Program-made: the position numbers and the translations under genes
Notes under the pieces: model-generated
The model's input: only the letters and a program-made list of their open reading frames with translations
The model's database searches: none
Told to the model about the DNA's origin: nothing
Assembly: GCA_944387525.1 (NCBI GenBank)
Contig: CALXFF010000020.1
Location: 1-36,291, forward strand
Source of the DNA: an uncultured Clostridia bacterium
Lineage (GTDB): Bacteria; Bacillota; Clostridia; TANB77; CAG-508
Direction of reading: 5' to 3'
DNA: 36,291 bases
Part shown: piece after piece, positions 15,944 through 24,351 of the stretch
How positions within the stretch are numbered: the first letter of the stretch is position 1
Layout of the letters: each line of letters starts with the position of its first letter

Positions 15944-16459
15944 TTAATCTAATGCACCTATTTCATCTAATTCAGTTAATGAATAATGTCCTTGATATCC
16001 AAGTGTATTATATATTTCAACAGTTGCTTCTTTTTCATTAAATTCTATTATATAGTACTCTCCACTTGCAAGTTCTGAATAAACATTATCTAATGCCCAT
16101 AAAGTTGCCGTTTCCTGAGTAAATACATAAACATTATCTCCTGTTGGTATTCCTGATGAAACTGTTACTCCTGAATCAGATAATTTTTGTAGCTTATTTT
16201 CTGTCACATACAAATTAGTTCTAATTGTTTCTAATTCTGATTCTTTTTGAAAGTCCGGACCTAACTGAAAATTAGCTTCTTCTACAACTCCTTTTGCTTT
16301 TGCTTCAATTAATAACATATTTGTTCTCAAAGCCTCAAGATTCGCTTTTCGTATTGTTTCTTTTCCACCATACACCCCTATACTAGCTATAATTATTAAA
16401 ACAATAATAGTTATTATTAATGCAACTAAAGTTATACCTTTATTTTCTCTCATTATCAT
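15944..16459 (-). CDS. Prepilin-like secreted protein with N-methylation motif
   Basis: The N terminus MIMRENKGITLVALIITIIV is a type IV prepilin-type leader with a hydrophobic helix and cleavage expected after Gly. The position that is Glu in classical pilins (+5) is Ala here, as in the clostridial KGITLVALIIT module, so self-assembly as a pilus is uncertain. The rest is acidic and soluble, without a family I recognise. I chose the ATG at 16459 with GGTGAT upstream. No pilus assembly genes are adjacent. Confidence 0.65.
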   Translation of the reverse strand: MIMRENKGITLVALIITIIVLIIIASIGVYGGKETIRKANLEALRTNMLLIEAKAKGVVEEANFQLGPDFQKESELETIRTNLYVTENKLQKLSDSGVTVSSGIPTGDNVYVFTQETATLWALDNVYSELASGEYYIIEFNEKEATVEIYNTLGYQGHYSLTELDEIGALD

Positions 16460-16665
16460 AATATCACCAATCCTTATTAACACTTTTCATAAGTTTTATT
16501 TATTATATCCATGTCTTATTTTACTACAACTATTTCAAAATATCAATAAATCCCGACTCGAAAAAATCTATTTTTTTTCACAAAAATTTCACAATCATAT
16601 TGTATTATAATAAAAAAATAGGATATTATATATATTAATTCACAAAAATTTAGGAGGTCTTAATT

Positions 16666-17958
16666 ATGGAAGAAAACAAATCAAATGAAAATGTACAAAA
16701 CAATCAAGAAAAAAACAAAAATTTTACAACTGTTCAAAATCCAAATACATACAAAACTGTTTATCAAAATAACAAAAAAGATAAAGTAAAAGTTGGATTT
16801 GGAAAAAGTGTATTATTACCTTTCTTTAGTGGAGTAGTTGGATGTGCAGTTGTTGTTGGTACATGTTTTGGTGTGCCATCAATACGTTCACAAATCTTAG
16901 GAACTAGCTCTAGTCTAAGTGGAAGTGGTAGTAGCTCATCTAGTTCAGAAAATAGTGGATATGTAAGTCAGACTTCATTATCAAATTATTCTGATACATC
17001 AGTATATGCAGCTAACAAAATATTACCTTCAATTGTTGGTATAAAAGTGGAATACAATGTTAATTCATTAATTTCTATGTTTGGAAGACAAACTCAATCA
17101 ACTACTGCACAAGCAAGTGGATCAGGTATTATAATTAGTGAAGATGGATATATATTAACAAATAACCACATAGTTTCAACTTCTTCTGATAACTCATTCT
17201 ATGAAGTTTCTGAAGCAACAAAAGTTACTGTTACATTATTTGGAGATGAAACAGAATATGAAGCAAAAATTATTGGAACAGATGAACAAACTGATTTAGC
17301 TGTAATTAAAATTGACAAAACTGGATTAACAAAAGCTGAATTTGCAGATTCTGATAATATAAAAGTTGGAGAATTTGCAATGGCTGTTGGAAATCCATTA
17401 GGATTAGAAAGTACTATTACTTGTGGTGTAATTAGTGCTGTAAACCGTGAAGTTACTGATTCAGATGGAAAAACTTATACTTTAATCCAAACAGATGCTG
17501 CAATAAACGCAGGTAATAGTGGTGGAGCTTTAGTAAATAGTGAAGGTCAAGTAATTGGAATTAATACTTTAAAACTTGAAGGTGAAGGAATTGAAGGTAT
17601 GGGATTTGCTATTCCTATTAATTCAACAGAAGATATTACATCACAATTAATTCAATACAGTAAAGTAAAAAGACCATATATAGGAATTACTGGTATGGAT
17701 TTAGATGAAGAAACAGCTAAAGCTAATAACTTAGTTGTAGGTGTTTATGTTAAAGCTATTGATGATTTCTCAGCAGCTGAAAAAGCAGGACTTAAAATTG
17801 GTGATGTAATTATTCAAGCTGATGGTAAAGATATAAAAACAATGGATGAATTAAATGAAATTAAAAATTCTCACCAAATTGGTGATGAGATGACTGTTAA
17901 AATAAATCGTGATGGTGAAGAAAAAGATTTGACTATTAAATTAGGTGAACAACCTTAA
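16666..17958 (+). CDS. HtrA/DegP-type membrane-anchored serine protease
   Basis: This is a quality-control protease acting outside the membrane. A cytoplasmic Asn/Lys-rich tail (about 1-48) leads to one membrane segment (about 52-75), a Ser/Gly linker, a trypsin-like domain with triad His168 (NNHIVS), Asp210 (TDLAVIKI) and Ser285 (GNSGGA), and a C-terminal PDZ domain (about 335-428, with GLKIGDVIIQADGKDI). Length 430 is typical. AGGAGG stands before the ATG. It is a single-gene unit with a terminator behind it. Confidence 0.93.
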   Translation: MEENKSNENVQNNQEKNKNFTTVQNPNTYKTVYQNNKKDKVKVGFGKSVLLPFFSGVVGCAVVVGTCFGVPSIRSQILGTSSSLSGSGSSSSSSENSGYVSQTSLSNYSDTSVYAANKILPSIVGIKVEYNVNSLISMFGRQTQSTTAQASGSGIIISEDGYILTNNHIVSTSSDNSFYEVSEATKVTVTLFGDETEYEAKIIGTDEQTDLAVIKIDKTGLTKAEFADSDNIKVGEFAMAVGNPLGLESTITCGVISAVNREVTDSDGKTYTLIQTDAAINAGNSGGALVNSEGQVIGINTLKLEGEGIEGMGFAIPINSTEDITSQLIQYSKVKRPYIGITGMDLDEETAKANNLVVGVYVKAIDDFSAAEKAGLKIGDVIIQADGKDIKTMDELNEIKNSHQIGDEMTVKINRDGEEKDLTIKLGEQP

Positions 17959-18005
17959 CTTAAATAGATTATTAATAATTTATAATAAACTACTCATTTA
18001 TATTG

Positions 18006-18043
18006 AAAAAAGTATTTTAGATTTTATTTTCTAAAATACTTTT
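18006..18043. terminator. Bidirectional terminator after htrA
   Basis: A 12-bp perfect stem (AGTATTTTAG side 18011-18020, CTAAAATACT side 18031-18040) is bounded by A6 and T6. It overlaps the stop codon of the convergent gene ending at 18031. Confidence 0.88.
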
Positions 18044-18315
18044 TTGTCTTTTATCAAATCATTTATTTCATCTATAATTCTTTGAGCATTTTCTTTTTCC
18101 TCAATACTTTCAAAACGCAAACTTTTTATCGGAATGTATATTTTTTCTCCATTTTTTAAATTTATCTTTATAGCCTTTAATCTAGTAGATATTATATAAA
18201 TTGCTATCAATATTATACTTATTACAATTGGCTCATACACAAATTTATATGATGTATCAAATAATATTGACATTGCAAGTACTATAATAATAGCAAGCAA
18301 AATTACTTGAGGCAC
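18031..18315 (-). CDS. Small membrane protein of unknown function
   Basis: This is a 94-residue protein with two hydrophobic segments (about residues 3-20 and 27-45) and a charged C-terminal half (KAIKINLKNGEKIYIPIKS). I do not recognise a family. The start is a GTG at 18315 without a convincing ribosome binding site, and the frame stays open about 10 codons upstream, so the N terminus is uncertain. The C-terminal codons lie inside the terminator stem it shares with htrA. Confidence 0.5.
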   Translation of the reverse strand: MPQVILLAIIIVLAMSILFDTSYKFVYEPIVISIILIAIYIISTRLKAIKINLKNGEKIYIPIKSLRFESIEEKENAQRIIDEINDLIKDKKVF

Positions 18316-18537
18316 AAAGATTAAAAAATATTTCCATACTTTGCTCTTAACATATCATTAATATTAATAGATACTTTTATCAATAAATTATACACTTACA
18401 AGTTAAGAAAAAATTAATTTTGTTTTTTCCTTCTTTTCACTTTAAGTTCACACAATGGACAAATTTCACTGTTAAAATACAACCATAGTCAGTAAAGTAA
18501 TACTGATTTGAATTTAAAAACATCCCCTTTTATTTTC

Positions 18538-18575
18538 AAAAAAGAAAGCAGTACAAAATGTACTGTTTTCTTTTA
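18538..18575 (-). terminator. Terminator of the Fic gene
   Basis: On the minus strand the stem around CAGTACA / TGTACTG, extended by AGAAA/TTTCT pairing, is followed by a T-run. It starts at the stop codon of the gene ending at 18573. Confidence 0.8.
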
Positions 18576-19235
18576 GTTATTTTTAACTACAATTCCATCA
18601 ATACATTTATCATATATAAATTGTTTTAAGTTCTCCATATTATTGGTTTCATAATACCTTGTCAGTTCTTGACCAAAAGTTTCATCTTCTTCCACAGGAA
18701 CACTTATAATTCCTTTTCCATTTTGAATCATAATTTTATTTGCGAATAACATAGCTGTTCTTTTATTTCCGTCTGAAAAAAATTGTAATCTCATTAAATA
18801 ACACATAATAGTAATTGCTCTTTCAGTTACACATTCAATCTTTTCAAATTCTTTTAATTTCTTTGTAACTTCATCCTCATTTGGTAATTCTGGAATATAA
18901 TTTGTACCACTTATTCTTACTTCATAAATTCTTATCTGCCCAGCTCTATCTATTAAATTACTACCTATTAAGCTATTTATAGATTTTAAATAATTCAAAT
19001 TATTTTCTGCATTAATAGAATTTAATACATATAGCCAAGCATGTTTTAAATTATTAATAATTTGTATCTCATCTAATCTTAATCTTGCAACATTTCCACC
19101 ATCATATAATTTTTGTGTTTCTGGATATGTAACATCTATTCCTTCAATATGTGAACTTCTCCAAATACTATCAACAATATTTCTTTTAGCTAAAAATATA
19201 TTTTGTTCTTGTGTCATAACAAATTTATCTAGCAT
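18573..19235 (-). CDS. Fic/DOC family protein lacking the catalytic His
   Basis: This is a Fic-fold protein; active members transfer AMP or other nucleotides onto target proteins. The motif region around residues 150-162 reads LQFFSDGNKRTAM. The family consensus is HxFx(D/E)GNxR. The Asp, Gly-Asn and Arg are present but the catalytic His position is Gln. RSSHIEGI (about residues 26-33) resembles the SxxxIEG inhibitory motif of self-regulated Fic proteins. I start at the ATG at 19235, with AAGGA upstream; a TTG at 19244 would add three residues. Without His it may bind nucleotide but not transfer it by the usual mechanism. Confidence 0.75.
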   Translation of the reverse strand: MLDKFVMTQEQNIFLAKRNIVDSIWRSSHIEGIDVTYPETQKLYDGGNVARLRLDEIQIINNLKHAWLYVLNSINAENNLNYLKSINSLIGSNLIDRAGQIRIYEVRISGTNYIPELPNEDEVTKKLKEFEKIECVTERAITIMCYLMRLQFFSDGNKRTAMLFANKIMIQNGKGIISVPVEEDETFGQELTRYYETNNMENLKQFIYDKCIDGIVVKNN

Positions 19236-19282
19236 TTTATACAATCCTTTCCTATTTCATACTTTAAAATAATTTTCAAATA

Positions 19283-20143
19283 TTAAATAATAACTAAATC
19301 CATTTCACTTGTATAATTCTCATTTCCATAAGGATAAATAATATATAAAACATTATCTGTTAAATAAAAATATCTAGAATTTTCAACTTTATATTGTTCA
19401 CTAGAAGTATCCCTGTTGTAAATATTATATCCTAAATCTTTTAAATCTTCTACTTGTCTTTGTTCCTGTGCAATTTTAGTATCTATTCTATTTTGAACAT
19501 CTTTCTTATCAACATATTCAATTGCTAAAACTTCCTCCAAAGAAATCTCTTTATTATTTCTCAAATCATAATTATATGTTTCAATAATTACCCTTTGTGC
19601 ATTTGCTCCTTCTTTTAAATTTGATTTAATCATTAAAGATAATATTCCGTCTTGAATGTTTGCTACATAATCTACCGTATATACTATATTTTGATTTTCA
19701 CTTTCTAACACCTCATTTGTTTTATCTATAAATGACTGTATATCTTGATTATACTCATCAACAACTGGATTATCAATATTAATCTTTGGAATATGCACTT
19801 CTAAGTCATAACTATTTAATTTTGTTTCTTTCTTCTCTAAATCCACATATACTAAATCTTTACTATTGTCTTTCTTTTTATTATCGCCTTGATTTTCTGT
19901 ATTTGTTAAACTATTTGTAAATATTTGGTCAAATTCTGTTTCTAAAGTAATAGTTTGCTCTTCTGTTTTTTGTCCAAATTTTTGCTCTCTATCAATTCCA
20001 ACTAGCCTACCTAAATCAATTCTTGCATAAAATTGAACATAAAAAGCAATTATAACACATATAATGCATACAATAATAATTGATGTATATATAATTAATT
20101 GTTTTTTCTTGATTTTATTTTCCTCTGGTAATCTTAATTTCAT
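19283..20143 (-). CDS. Membrane-anchored DUF3298/RsiV-like protein
   Basis: The 286-residue protein has a short cytoplasmic N terminus, one membrane helix (about residues 14-35) and a long extracytoplasmic part. The C-terminal half has the features of DUF3298: NYDLRNNKEISLEEVL, then a Q/K-rich helix, then FYLTDNVLYIIYPYGN (about residues 260-275). In RsiV this domain binds lysozyme. Here no sigma-factor gene is adjacent, so anti-sigma function is not supported. AGGAAA precedes the ATG. Confidence 0.6.
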   Translation of the reverse strand: MKLRLPEENKIKKKQLIIYTSIIIVCIICVIIAFYVQFYARIDLGRLVGIDREQKFGQKTEEQTITLETEFDQIFTNSLTNTENQGDNKKKDNSKDLVYVDLEKKETKLNSYDLEVHIPKINIDNPVVDEYNQDIQSFIDKTNEVLESENQNIVYTVDYVANIQDGILSLMIKSNLKEGANAQRVIIETYNYDLRNNKEISLEEVLAIEYVDKKDVQNRIDTKIAQEQRQVEDLKDLGYNIYNRDTSSEQYKVENSRYFYLTDNVLYIIYPYGNENYTSEMDLVII

Positions 20144-20217
20144 TTTATTTTCCTTTCTCTCCTCTTAAATATTATAGCATTTCTGCTTTTTTTTGTAAAT
20201 GAAAATCGCAATTTTTA

Positions 20218-20246
20218 TTGACTTTTTCTGGTTTTTGCGATATGAT
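20218..20246 (+). promoter_or_regulatory. Probable sigma-A promoter of clpC
   Basis: TTGACT (20218-20223) and TATGAT (20241-20246) with a 17-base spacer lie 40 bases before the clpC start. I see no CtsR-type direct heptamer repeat. Confidence 0.6.
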
Positions 20247-20286
20247 ATTATAGATTAAATTTAAATAGAAATGAGGAATTAAAAGT

Positions 20287-22650
20287 ATGTTATGTTCAGA
20301 ATGTAATAAAAACCCAGCAATACTTTTTTATAAAAAAATAGAAAATGGCAAAGAATCAATGGAAGGATATTGCTATGACTGTGCAAAGAAAAAAGGTATT
20401 AATCCTAATGAAGTACTAGCAAAACAAAATGCCATATTATCAAATGATAAAATTAATTTAAGTGATATGACAGAACAATTTGAAAGTATTTTTAAGGATT
20501 TAGCTGAAAATATTAATTTAGAAGATATCGAAAATATTGAAGGTGCTATCACTTTCAATACACAAGACCCAAATAACACTCAAGATGAAGATTCACCTAA
20601 AATTTCAGGTGCAGCAATTCCACTAGGCTCAATTTTCTCTAATTTTATGGGACAAAATAACAGAAAAGATGAGCAAGAAGAACCAAGTAGTGGAAGAAAA
20701 AAGGTTAGAGTAGAAAAAAAGAAAAATACAAAACAAAATAAGAAAAAGAAATTTTTAGATACTTTTGGTACAAACCTAACTAATAAAGCTAAAAATAATG
20801 AATTAGATATAGTTGTAGGTCGTGACAAAGAAATTCAAAGAATTATTCAAATTTTAAATAGACGTTCAAAAAATAATCCTTGTTTAATTGGTGAACCAGG
20901 TGTTGGTAAAACTGCCATTGCACAAGGTTTAGCAATTAAAATTGCAAATAAAAATGTTCCAGCAAAACTTTTAAATAAGGAAGTTTATCTTTTAGATATG
21001 ACTGCTGTAATTGCAGGAACTCAGTTTAGAGGTCAATTTGAATCTCGTATGAAAGGAATTATTGATGAATGTAAAGAATATGGAAATATCATCTTAGTTA
21101 TTGATGAAATCCATAATATCATTGGTGCAGGTGATGGAGAACATTCTATGAATGCTGCAAATATTTTGAAACCTGCTTTATCTAATGGGGAAATTCAATT
21201 AATTGGTACTACAACTTTAAAAGAATACAGAAAATATATTGAAAAAGATTCTGCTTTAGAAAGAAGATTCCAACAAGTTTTAGTTGAAGAACCATCTATT
21301 GATGATTCTATTGGAATTCTTGAAGGAATTAAAAAATATTATGAAGAATATCACAAGGTAAAAATATCTTCTGATGTTATTCGTCAAGCTGTTATAATGT
21401 CTGAAAAATATATTCATGATAGATTTTTACCAGACAAAGCAATTGATATTTTAGATGAAGCATGTTCTAGAATTAATTTAGAAAACAAAGAGCTATACAA
21501 ATTAGAAATGCTAAAACAAGAATTATCTCAAGTACAAGCTGAAAAAGAAGAAGTTGTTGCAGCAGATTCAACAGAAGATTATCAAAGAGCAGCTGACTTA
21601 AAAACACGTGAATGTCAATTAATTGAACAAATAGATAAATTAAATAGCAAGATGAAATTAAAACAACTAACCGTTCAAGATATTGCAAATGTTATTGAAA
21701 GCTGGACAAAAATCCCTGTTAAGAAAATAACAGAAGCTGAAACACAAAAATTATTAAACTTAGAAACTAACCTACATAAAAGAATTATTGGTCAAGATGA
21801 AGCTGTTAGTAGTGTTGCAAGAGCAATTAGAAGAAATCGTGCAGGACTTCAAACAACAAAAAGACCACCATCATTTATTTTTGTTGGTCCTACTGGTGTT
21901 GGTAAAACAGAACTTGCCAAAAGTTTAGCTTATGAAATGTTTGGAAGTGAAGATTCTATTATTAGAATAGATATGTCTGAATATATGGAAAGTCATTCTA
22001 CATCTAAATTAATAGGTGCACCTCCAGGATATGTTGGTTATGATGACGCTGGTCAATTAACTGATAAAGTTAAAAGAAAGCCTTATTCAATCATCCTTTT
22101 AGATGAAATTGAAAAAGCACATCCAGATGTATTTAATATTTTATTACAAGTTTTAGATGATGGAAAATTAACTGATAGTCAAGGAAATTCTGTTAGTTTT
22201 TCAAATACAATTATTATAATGACATCAAATGCTGGTTCTAACCTAAATAACAATTCAATTGGATTTGGTGGTCAAACAGCAAATAAGAATAAAATATTAG
22301 ATAGTTTAAAAGATATCTTTAGACCTGAATTTTTAAATAGAGTTGATGAAATTGTGGCATTTGACCCATTAACTAAAGAACAATTATTACAAATTGTTGA
22401 TTTAATGTTACAAAATACTATTAAAGCTCTAAAAGAAAAAGATATCAAAATTGAAGTTTCTGATAAAGCTAAAAACTATTTATTAGAAAAAGGAACTGAT
22501 ATTAAATTTGGTGCAAGACCTTTGAGACGTGCTATTCAAAGGTATTTGGAAGATGAATTATCTGAAATGATTTTAAAAGGTGAATTATTAGATGGTCAAA
22601 CCGTAAACGTTGATTTTGCAAATGATAAGCTAAAATTCGAAGTAAAATAA
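20287..22650 (+). CDS. clpC: ClpC-type AAA+ unfoldase with N-terminal McsA-like zinc finger
   Basis: This is a Hsp100 unfoldase that feeds proteins to ClpP. Residues 1-35 form a four-Cys zinc finger (Cys3, Cys6, Cys29, Cys32), like that of McsA, in place of the usual Clp N domain. An acidic and then Lys-rich linker follows (to about residue 165). AAA domain 1 has Walker A GEPGVGKT at 202-209 and AAA domain 2 has GPTGVGKT at 534-541. A UVR-like middle segment lies at about 400-440 ([13 protein letters not shown]). Length 787. pgsA starts 10 bases after the stop, so the two are probably co-transcribed. Confidence 0.9.
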   Translation: MLCSECNKNPAILFYKKIENGKESMEGYCYDCAKKKGINPNEVLAKQNAILSNDKINLSDMTEQFESIFKDLAENINLEDIENIEGAITFNTQDPNNTQDEDSPKISGAAIPLGSIFSNFMGQNNRKDEQEEPSSGRKKVRVEKKKNTKQNKKKKFLDTFGTNLTNKAKNNELDIVVGRDKEIQRIIQILNRRSKNNPCLIGEPGVGKTAIAQGLAIKIANKNVPAKLLNKEVYLLDMTAVIAGTQFRGQFESRMKGIIDECKEYGNIILVIDEIHNIIGAGDGEHSMNAANILKPALSNGEIQLIGTTTLKEYRKYIEKDSALERRFQQVLVEEPSIDDSIGILEGIKKYYEEYHKVKISSDVIRQAVIMSEKYIHDRFLPDKAIDILDEACSRINLENKELYKLEMLKQELSQVQAEKEEVVAADSTEDYQRAADLKTRECQLIEQIDKLNSKMKLKQLTVQDIANVIESWTKIPVKKITEAETQKLLNLETNLHKRIIGQDEAVSSVARAIRRNRAGLQTTKRPPSFIFVGPTGVGKTELAKSLAYEMFGSEDSIIRIDMSEYMESHSTSKLIGAPPGYVGYDDAGQLTDKVKRKPYSIILLDEIEKAHPDVFNILLQVLDDGKLTDSQGNSVSFSNTIIIMTSNAGSNLNNNSIGFGGQTANKNKILDSLKDIFRPEFLNRVDEIVAFDPLTKEQLLQIVDLMLQNTIKALKEKDIKIEVSDKAKNYLLEKGTDIKFGARPLRRAIQRYLEDELSEMILKGELLDGQTVNVDFANDKLKFEVK

Positions 22651-22660
22651 GGAGTAGAAT

Positions 22661-23251
22661 ATGTTTAAGAATGTACCAAATATATTAACTATTATTAGAT
22701 TTTTATTAATACCTTTTATTGTATTTTATATTTTTGCAGGCAATTATATTTTAGCTTTTATATTTTTTACAATATCAGGTTTAACAGATATTGCTGATGG
22801 ATTTATCGCAAGAAAGTATAATCTTATTTCTAATTTTGGAAAATTGATGGATCCATTAGCTGATAAATTGACACAAATTACAACACTTGCTTCACTTGCA
22901 ATTACTAATATTATTCCTATTTGGATTTTAGTTATTGTTCTTTTAAAAGAATTCATTATGATTTGCGGAGCTTCTTTCCTTTATGGAAAAGATGTTGTGG
23001 TTTATAGTAAATGGTATGGAAAATTGGCAACTGTATTGTTCTATATTGCTATTGTTTCTTCTTTGATTGCTAAGCAATTTAATTTAGAAGGATTTTGGCA
23101 AGATTTAGATTTTGCTTTATATACTTTTGCTTTGATTTCTACTCTTCTTTCTCTAATAATGTATATTAGAGATGTTTATCAAAAAGGGTTTATTGATAAA
23201 CAAGATTTGAAAAAAGAAGTTACTGTTGATAAGAAAGAAAAGAAAAAATAA
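22661..23251 (+). CDS. pgsA: CDP-diacylglycerol-glycerol-3-phosphate 3-phosphatidyltransferase
   Basis: PgsA makes phosphatidylglycerophosphate in the membrane, the first committed step to phosphatidylglycerol. The CDP-alcohol phosphotransferase motif DG-x2-AR-x8-G-x3-D-x3-D is complete in DGFIARKYNLISNFGKLMD followed by PLAD (about residues 46-68). Several hydrophobic helices cover the rest. The Lys-rich tail is short. AAGGAG precedes the ATG. Confidence 0.93.
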   Translation: MFKNVPNILTIIRFLLIPFIVFYIFAGNYILAFIFFTISGLTDIADGFIARKYNLISNFGKLMDPLADKLTQITTLASLAITNIIPIWILVIVLLKEFIMICGASFLYGKDVVVYSKWYGKLATVLFYIAIVSSLIAKQFNLEGFWQDLDFALYTFALISTLLSLIMYIRDVYQKGFIDKQDLKKEVTVDKKEKKK

Positions 23252-23286
23252 ATACTCGGAGGCATACCCTCTGAGTATTTTTTAGT
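23251..23286. terminator. Bidirectional terminator between pgsA and the BofC-like gene
   Basis: The stem AATACTC / GAGTATT plus inner GAGG/CCTC pairing lies at 23251-23279, with T-runs on both strands. On the minus strand it follows directly after the +1-frame stop at 23288 of the BofC-like gene, which agrees with the shifted reading being the real gene end. Confidence 0.85.
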
Positions 23287-23287
23287 T

Positions 23288-23891
23288 TTACTCATAATCC
23301 TCAATTAATTGATTCAATTCTTGCTTACCGATTTACTTCTATTCCCTTTTCCATTTGAATTTTATCTGTTTCTGGCAAATAATCAGTCGTAATACTTGTT
23401 TCTTCCAATAACCTTTCAGTTCCGTCGCTCAATCTTTCATAAATAACAACCTTGCCATCTAGGTCTTTTACTAGATAATGTTCTCCACAATCTCCTTCTT
23501 TTTCAACATACACAACAACTTCATTACTCTTAAAAGTTTCTACCATATACTCTGGATACATCTCTTTCAATTCCGCCTCAGTCTTATTCACTAATTCTTC
23601 TGGTATATTATTATATTGACTTGTTATATGTCCACATCCTTTGTAATATGTTCTAACAGTAAAAGAACAATTTGGAGATATCTTTACTTCTTCTGCATTT
23701 GTTTCTACTAGCTCATTTTGTTGCATCTCTTCATATTCGTCTGTACATTCATCTAATATATTTTCTTCAGCAACTTGCGTTTCAACATTTGACTGTTCTT
23801 GATTATCATTTGGTCTTGATATTACAACTGCAGTTATCATTGCTCCTAAAATTACAATTACACATATTAAAACTGTTATTATTTTATTCAT
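23288..23891 (-). CDS. BofC-like secreted/membrane protein, +1 frame switch at CGG
   Basis: A signal-anchor helix (residues 5-25) precedes an acidic linker and a BofC C-terminal-like domain (KDLDGKVVIYER and TDYLPETDKIQMEKGI, about residues 140-185). BofC-type proteins act in the forespore/mother-cell intermembrane space during sporulation. The zero frame ends AAT CGG TAA at 23325. Skipping the C at 23330 gives GKQELNQLIEDYE and a stop at 23288, making about 200 residues. This tail is what BofC-like domains normally end with (ELxxLLEDY type). The terminator follows two bases after the shifted stop. GGAGG precedes the ATG. The gene stands alone. Confidence 0.75.
23327..23330 (-). other. +1 frameshift site CGGT in the BofC-like gene
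   Basis: Zero frame AAT CGG TAA. Skipping the C gives AAT GGT AAG CAA and 12 more codons of family-like sequence. Confidence 0.65.
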
Positions 23892-23949
23892 AACAAACCC
23901 TCCATAAATACTTTTTATTAGTATTTACAGATTTGTTAGAATTATACAA

Positions 23950-24291
23950 TTAACATGTTTTTAGATAATTTGCAACTGCTTGTTTTATAAATTCATTAAT
24001 TGATATATTCTTTTCTTCTGATTTTAGTTTTACTTCATTATGAAGTTCTACTCCCAATCTAACATTTAATGAACCTTTACATTGTTTTTCAGGTTTCATA
24101 TTATACTCCTTACAAGTTTCTAAATAATGGTCTATTGCATCTTTAAAATCTTTTTTCAATTCTTTTACTGTTTGACCTTCAAATGAAATAGAATCATGTT
24201 TTAGTCCTTCTATTTGTCCACAAAAGCATCCATCTTCATCACTATATTCAATTTTCGCATAATATCCTTTATATTTCATTACATTTTTCAT
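23950..24291 (-). CDS. HicB-like antitoxin, apparently orphan
   Basis: The N-terminal half is a HicB RNase-H-like fold (YYAKIEYSDEDGCFCGQIEGL, with a degenerate core). The C-terminal part (GSLNVRLGVELHNEVKL and ISINEFIKQAVANYL) is a ribbon-helix-helix domain of the kind that binds DNA in HicB. A HicA toxin of about 60 residues would be expected next to it; none is present. I start at 24291, where AGAGGTGAT lies seven bases upstream. It probably acts as a repressor or is a relic. Confidence 0.8.
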   Translation of the reverse strand: MKNVMKYKGYYAKIEYSDEDGCFCGQIEGLKHDSISFEGQTVKELKKDFKDAIDHYLETCKEYNMKPEKQCKGSLNVRLGVELHNEVKLKSEEKNISINEFIKQAVANYLKTC

Positions 24292-24351
24292 AATACTTAT
24301 CACCTCTAACTCATTTATTATACCTCCTTTTTTCATAATTTGCAACTATTT

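Noticed and set aside
23241-24345. HicAB toxin-antitoxin pair
   Set aside because: Only the HicB-like protein is present; the upstream and downstream genes are BofC-like and ComEC.
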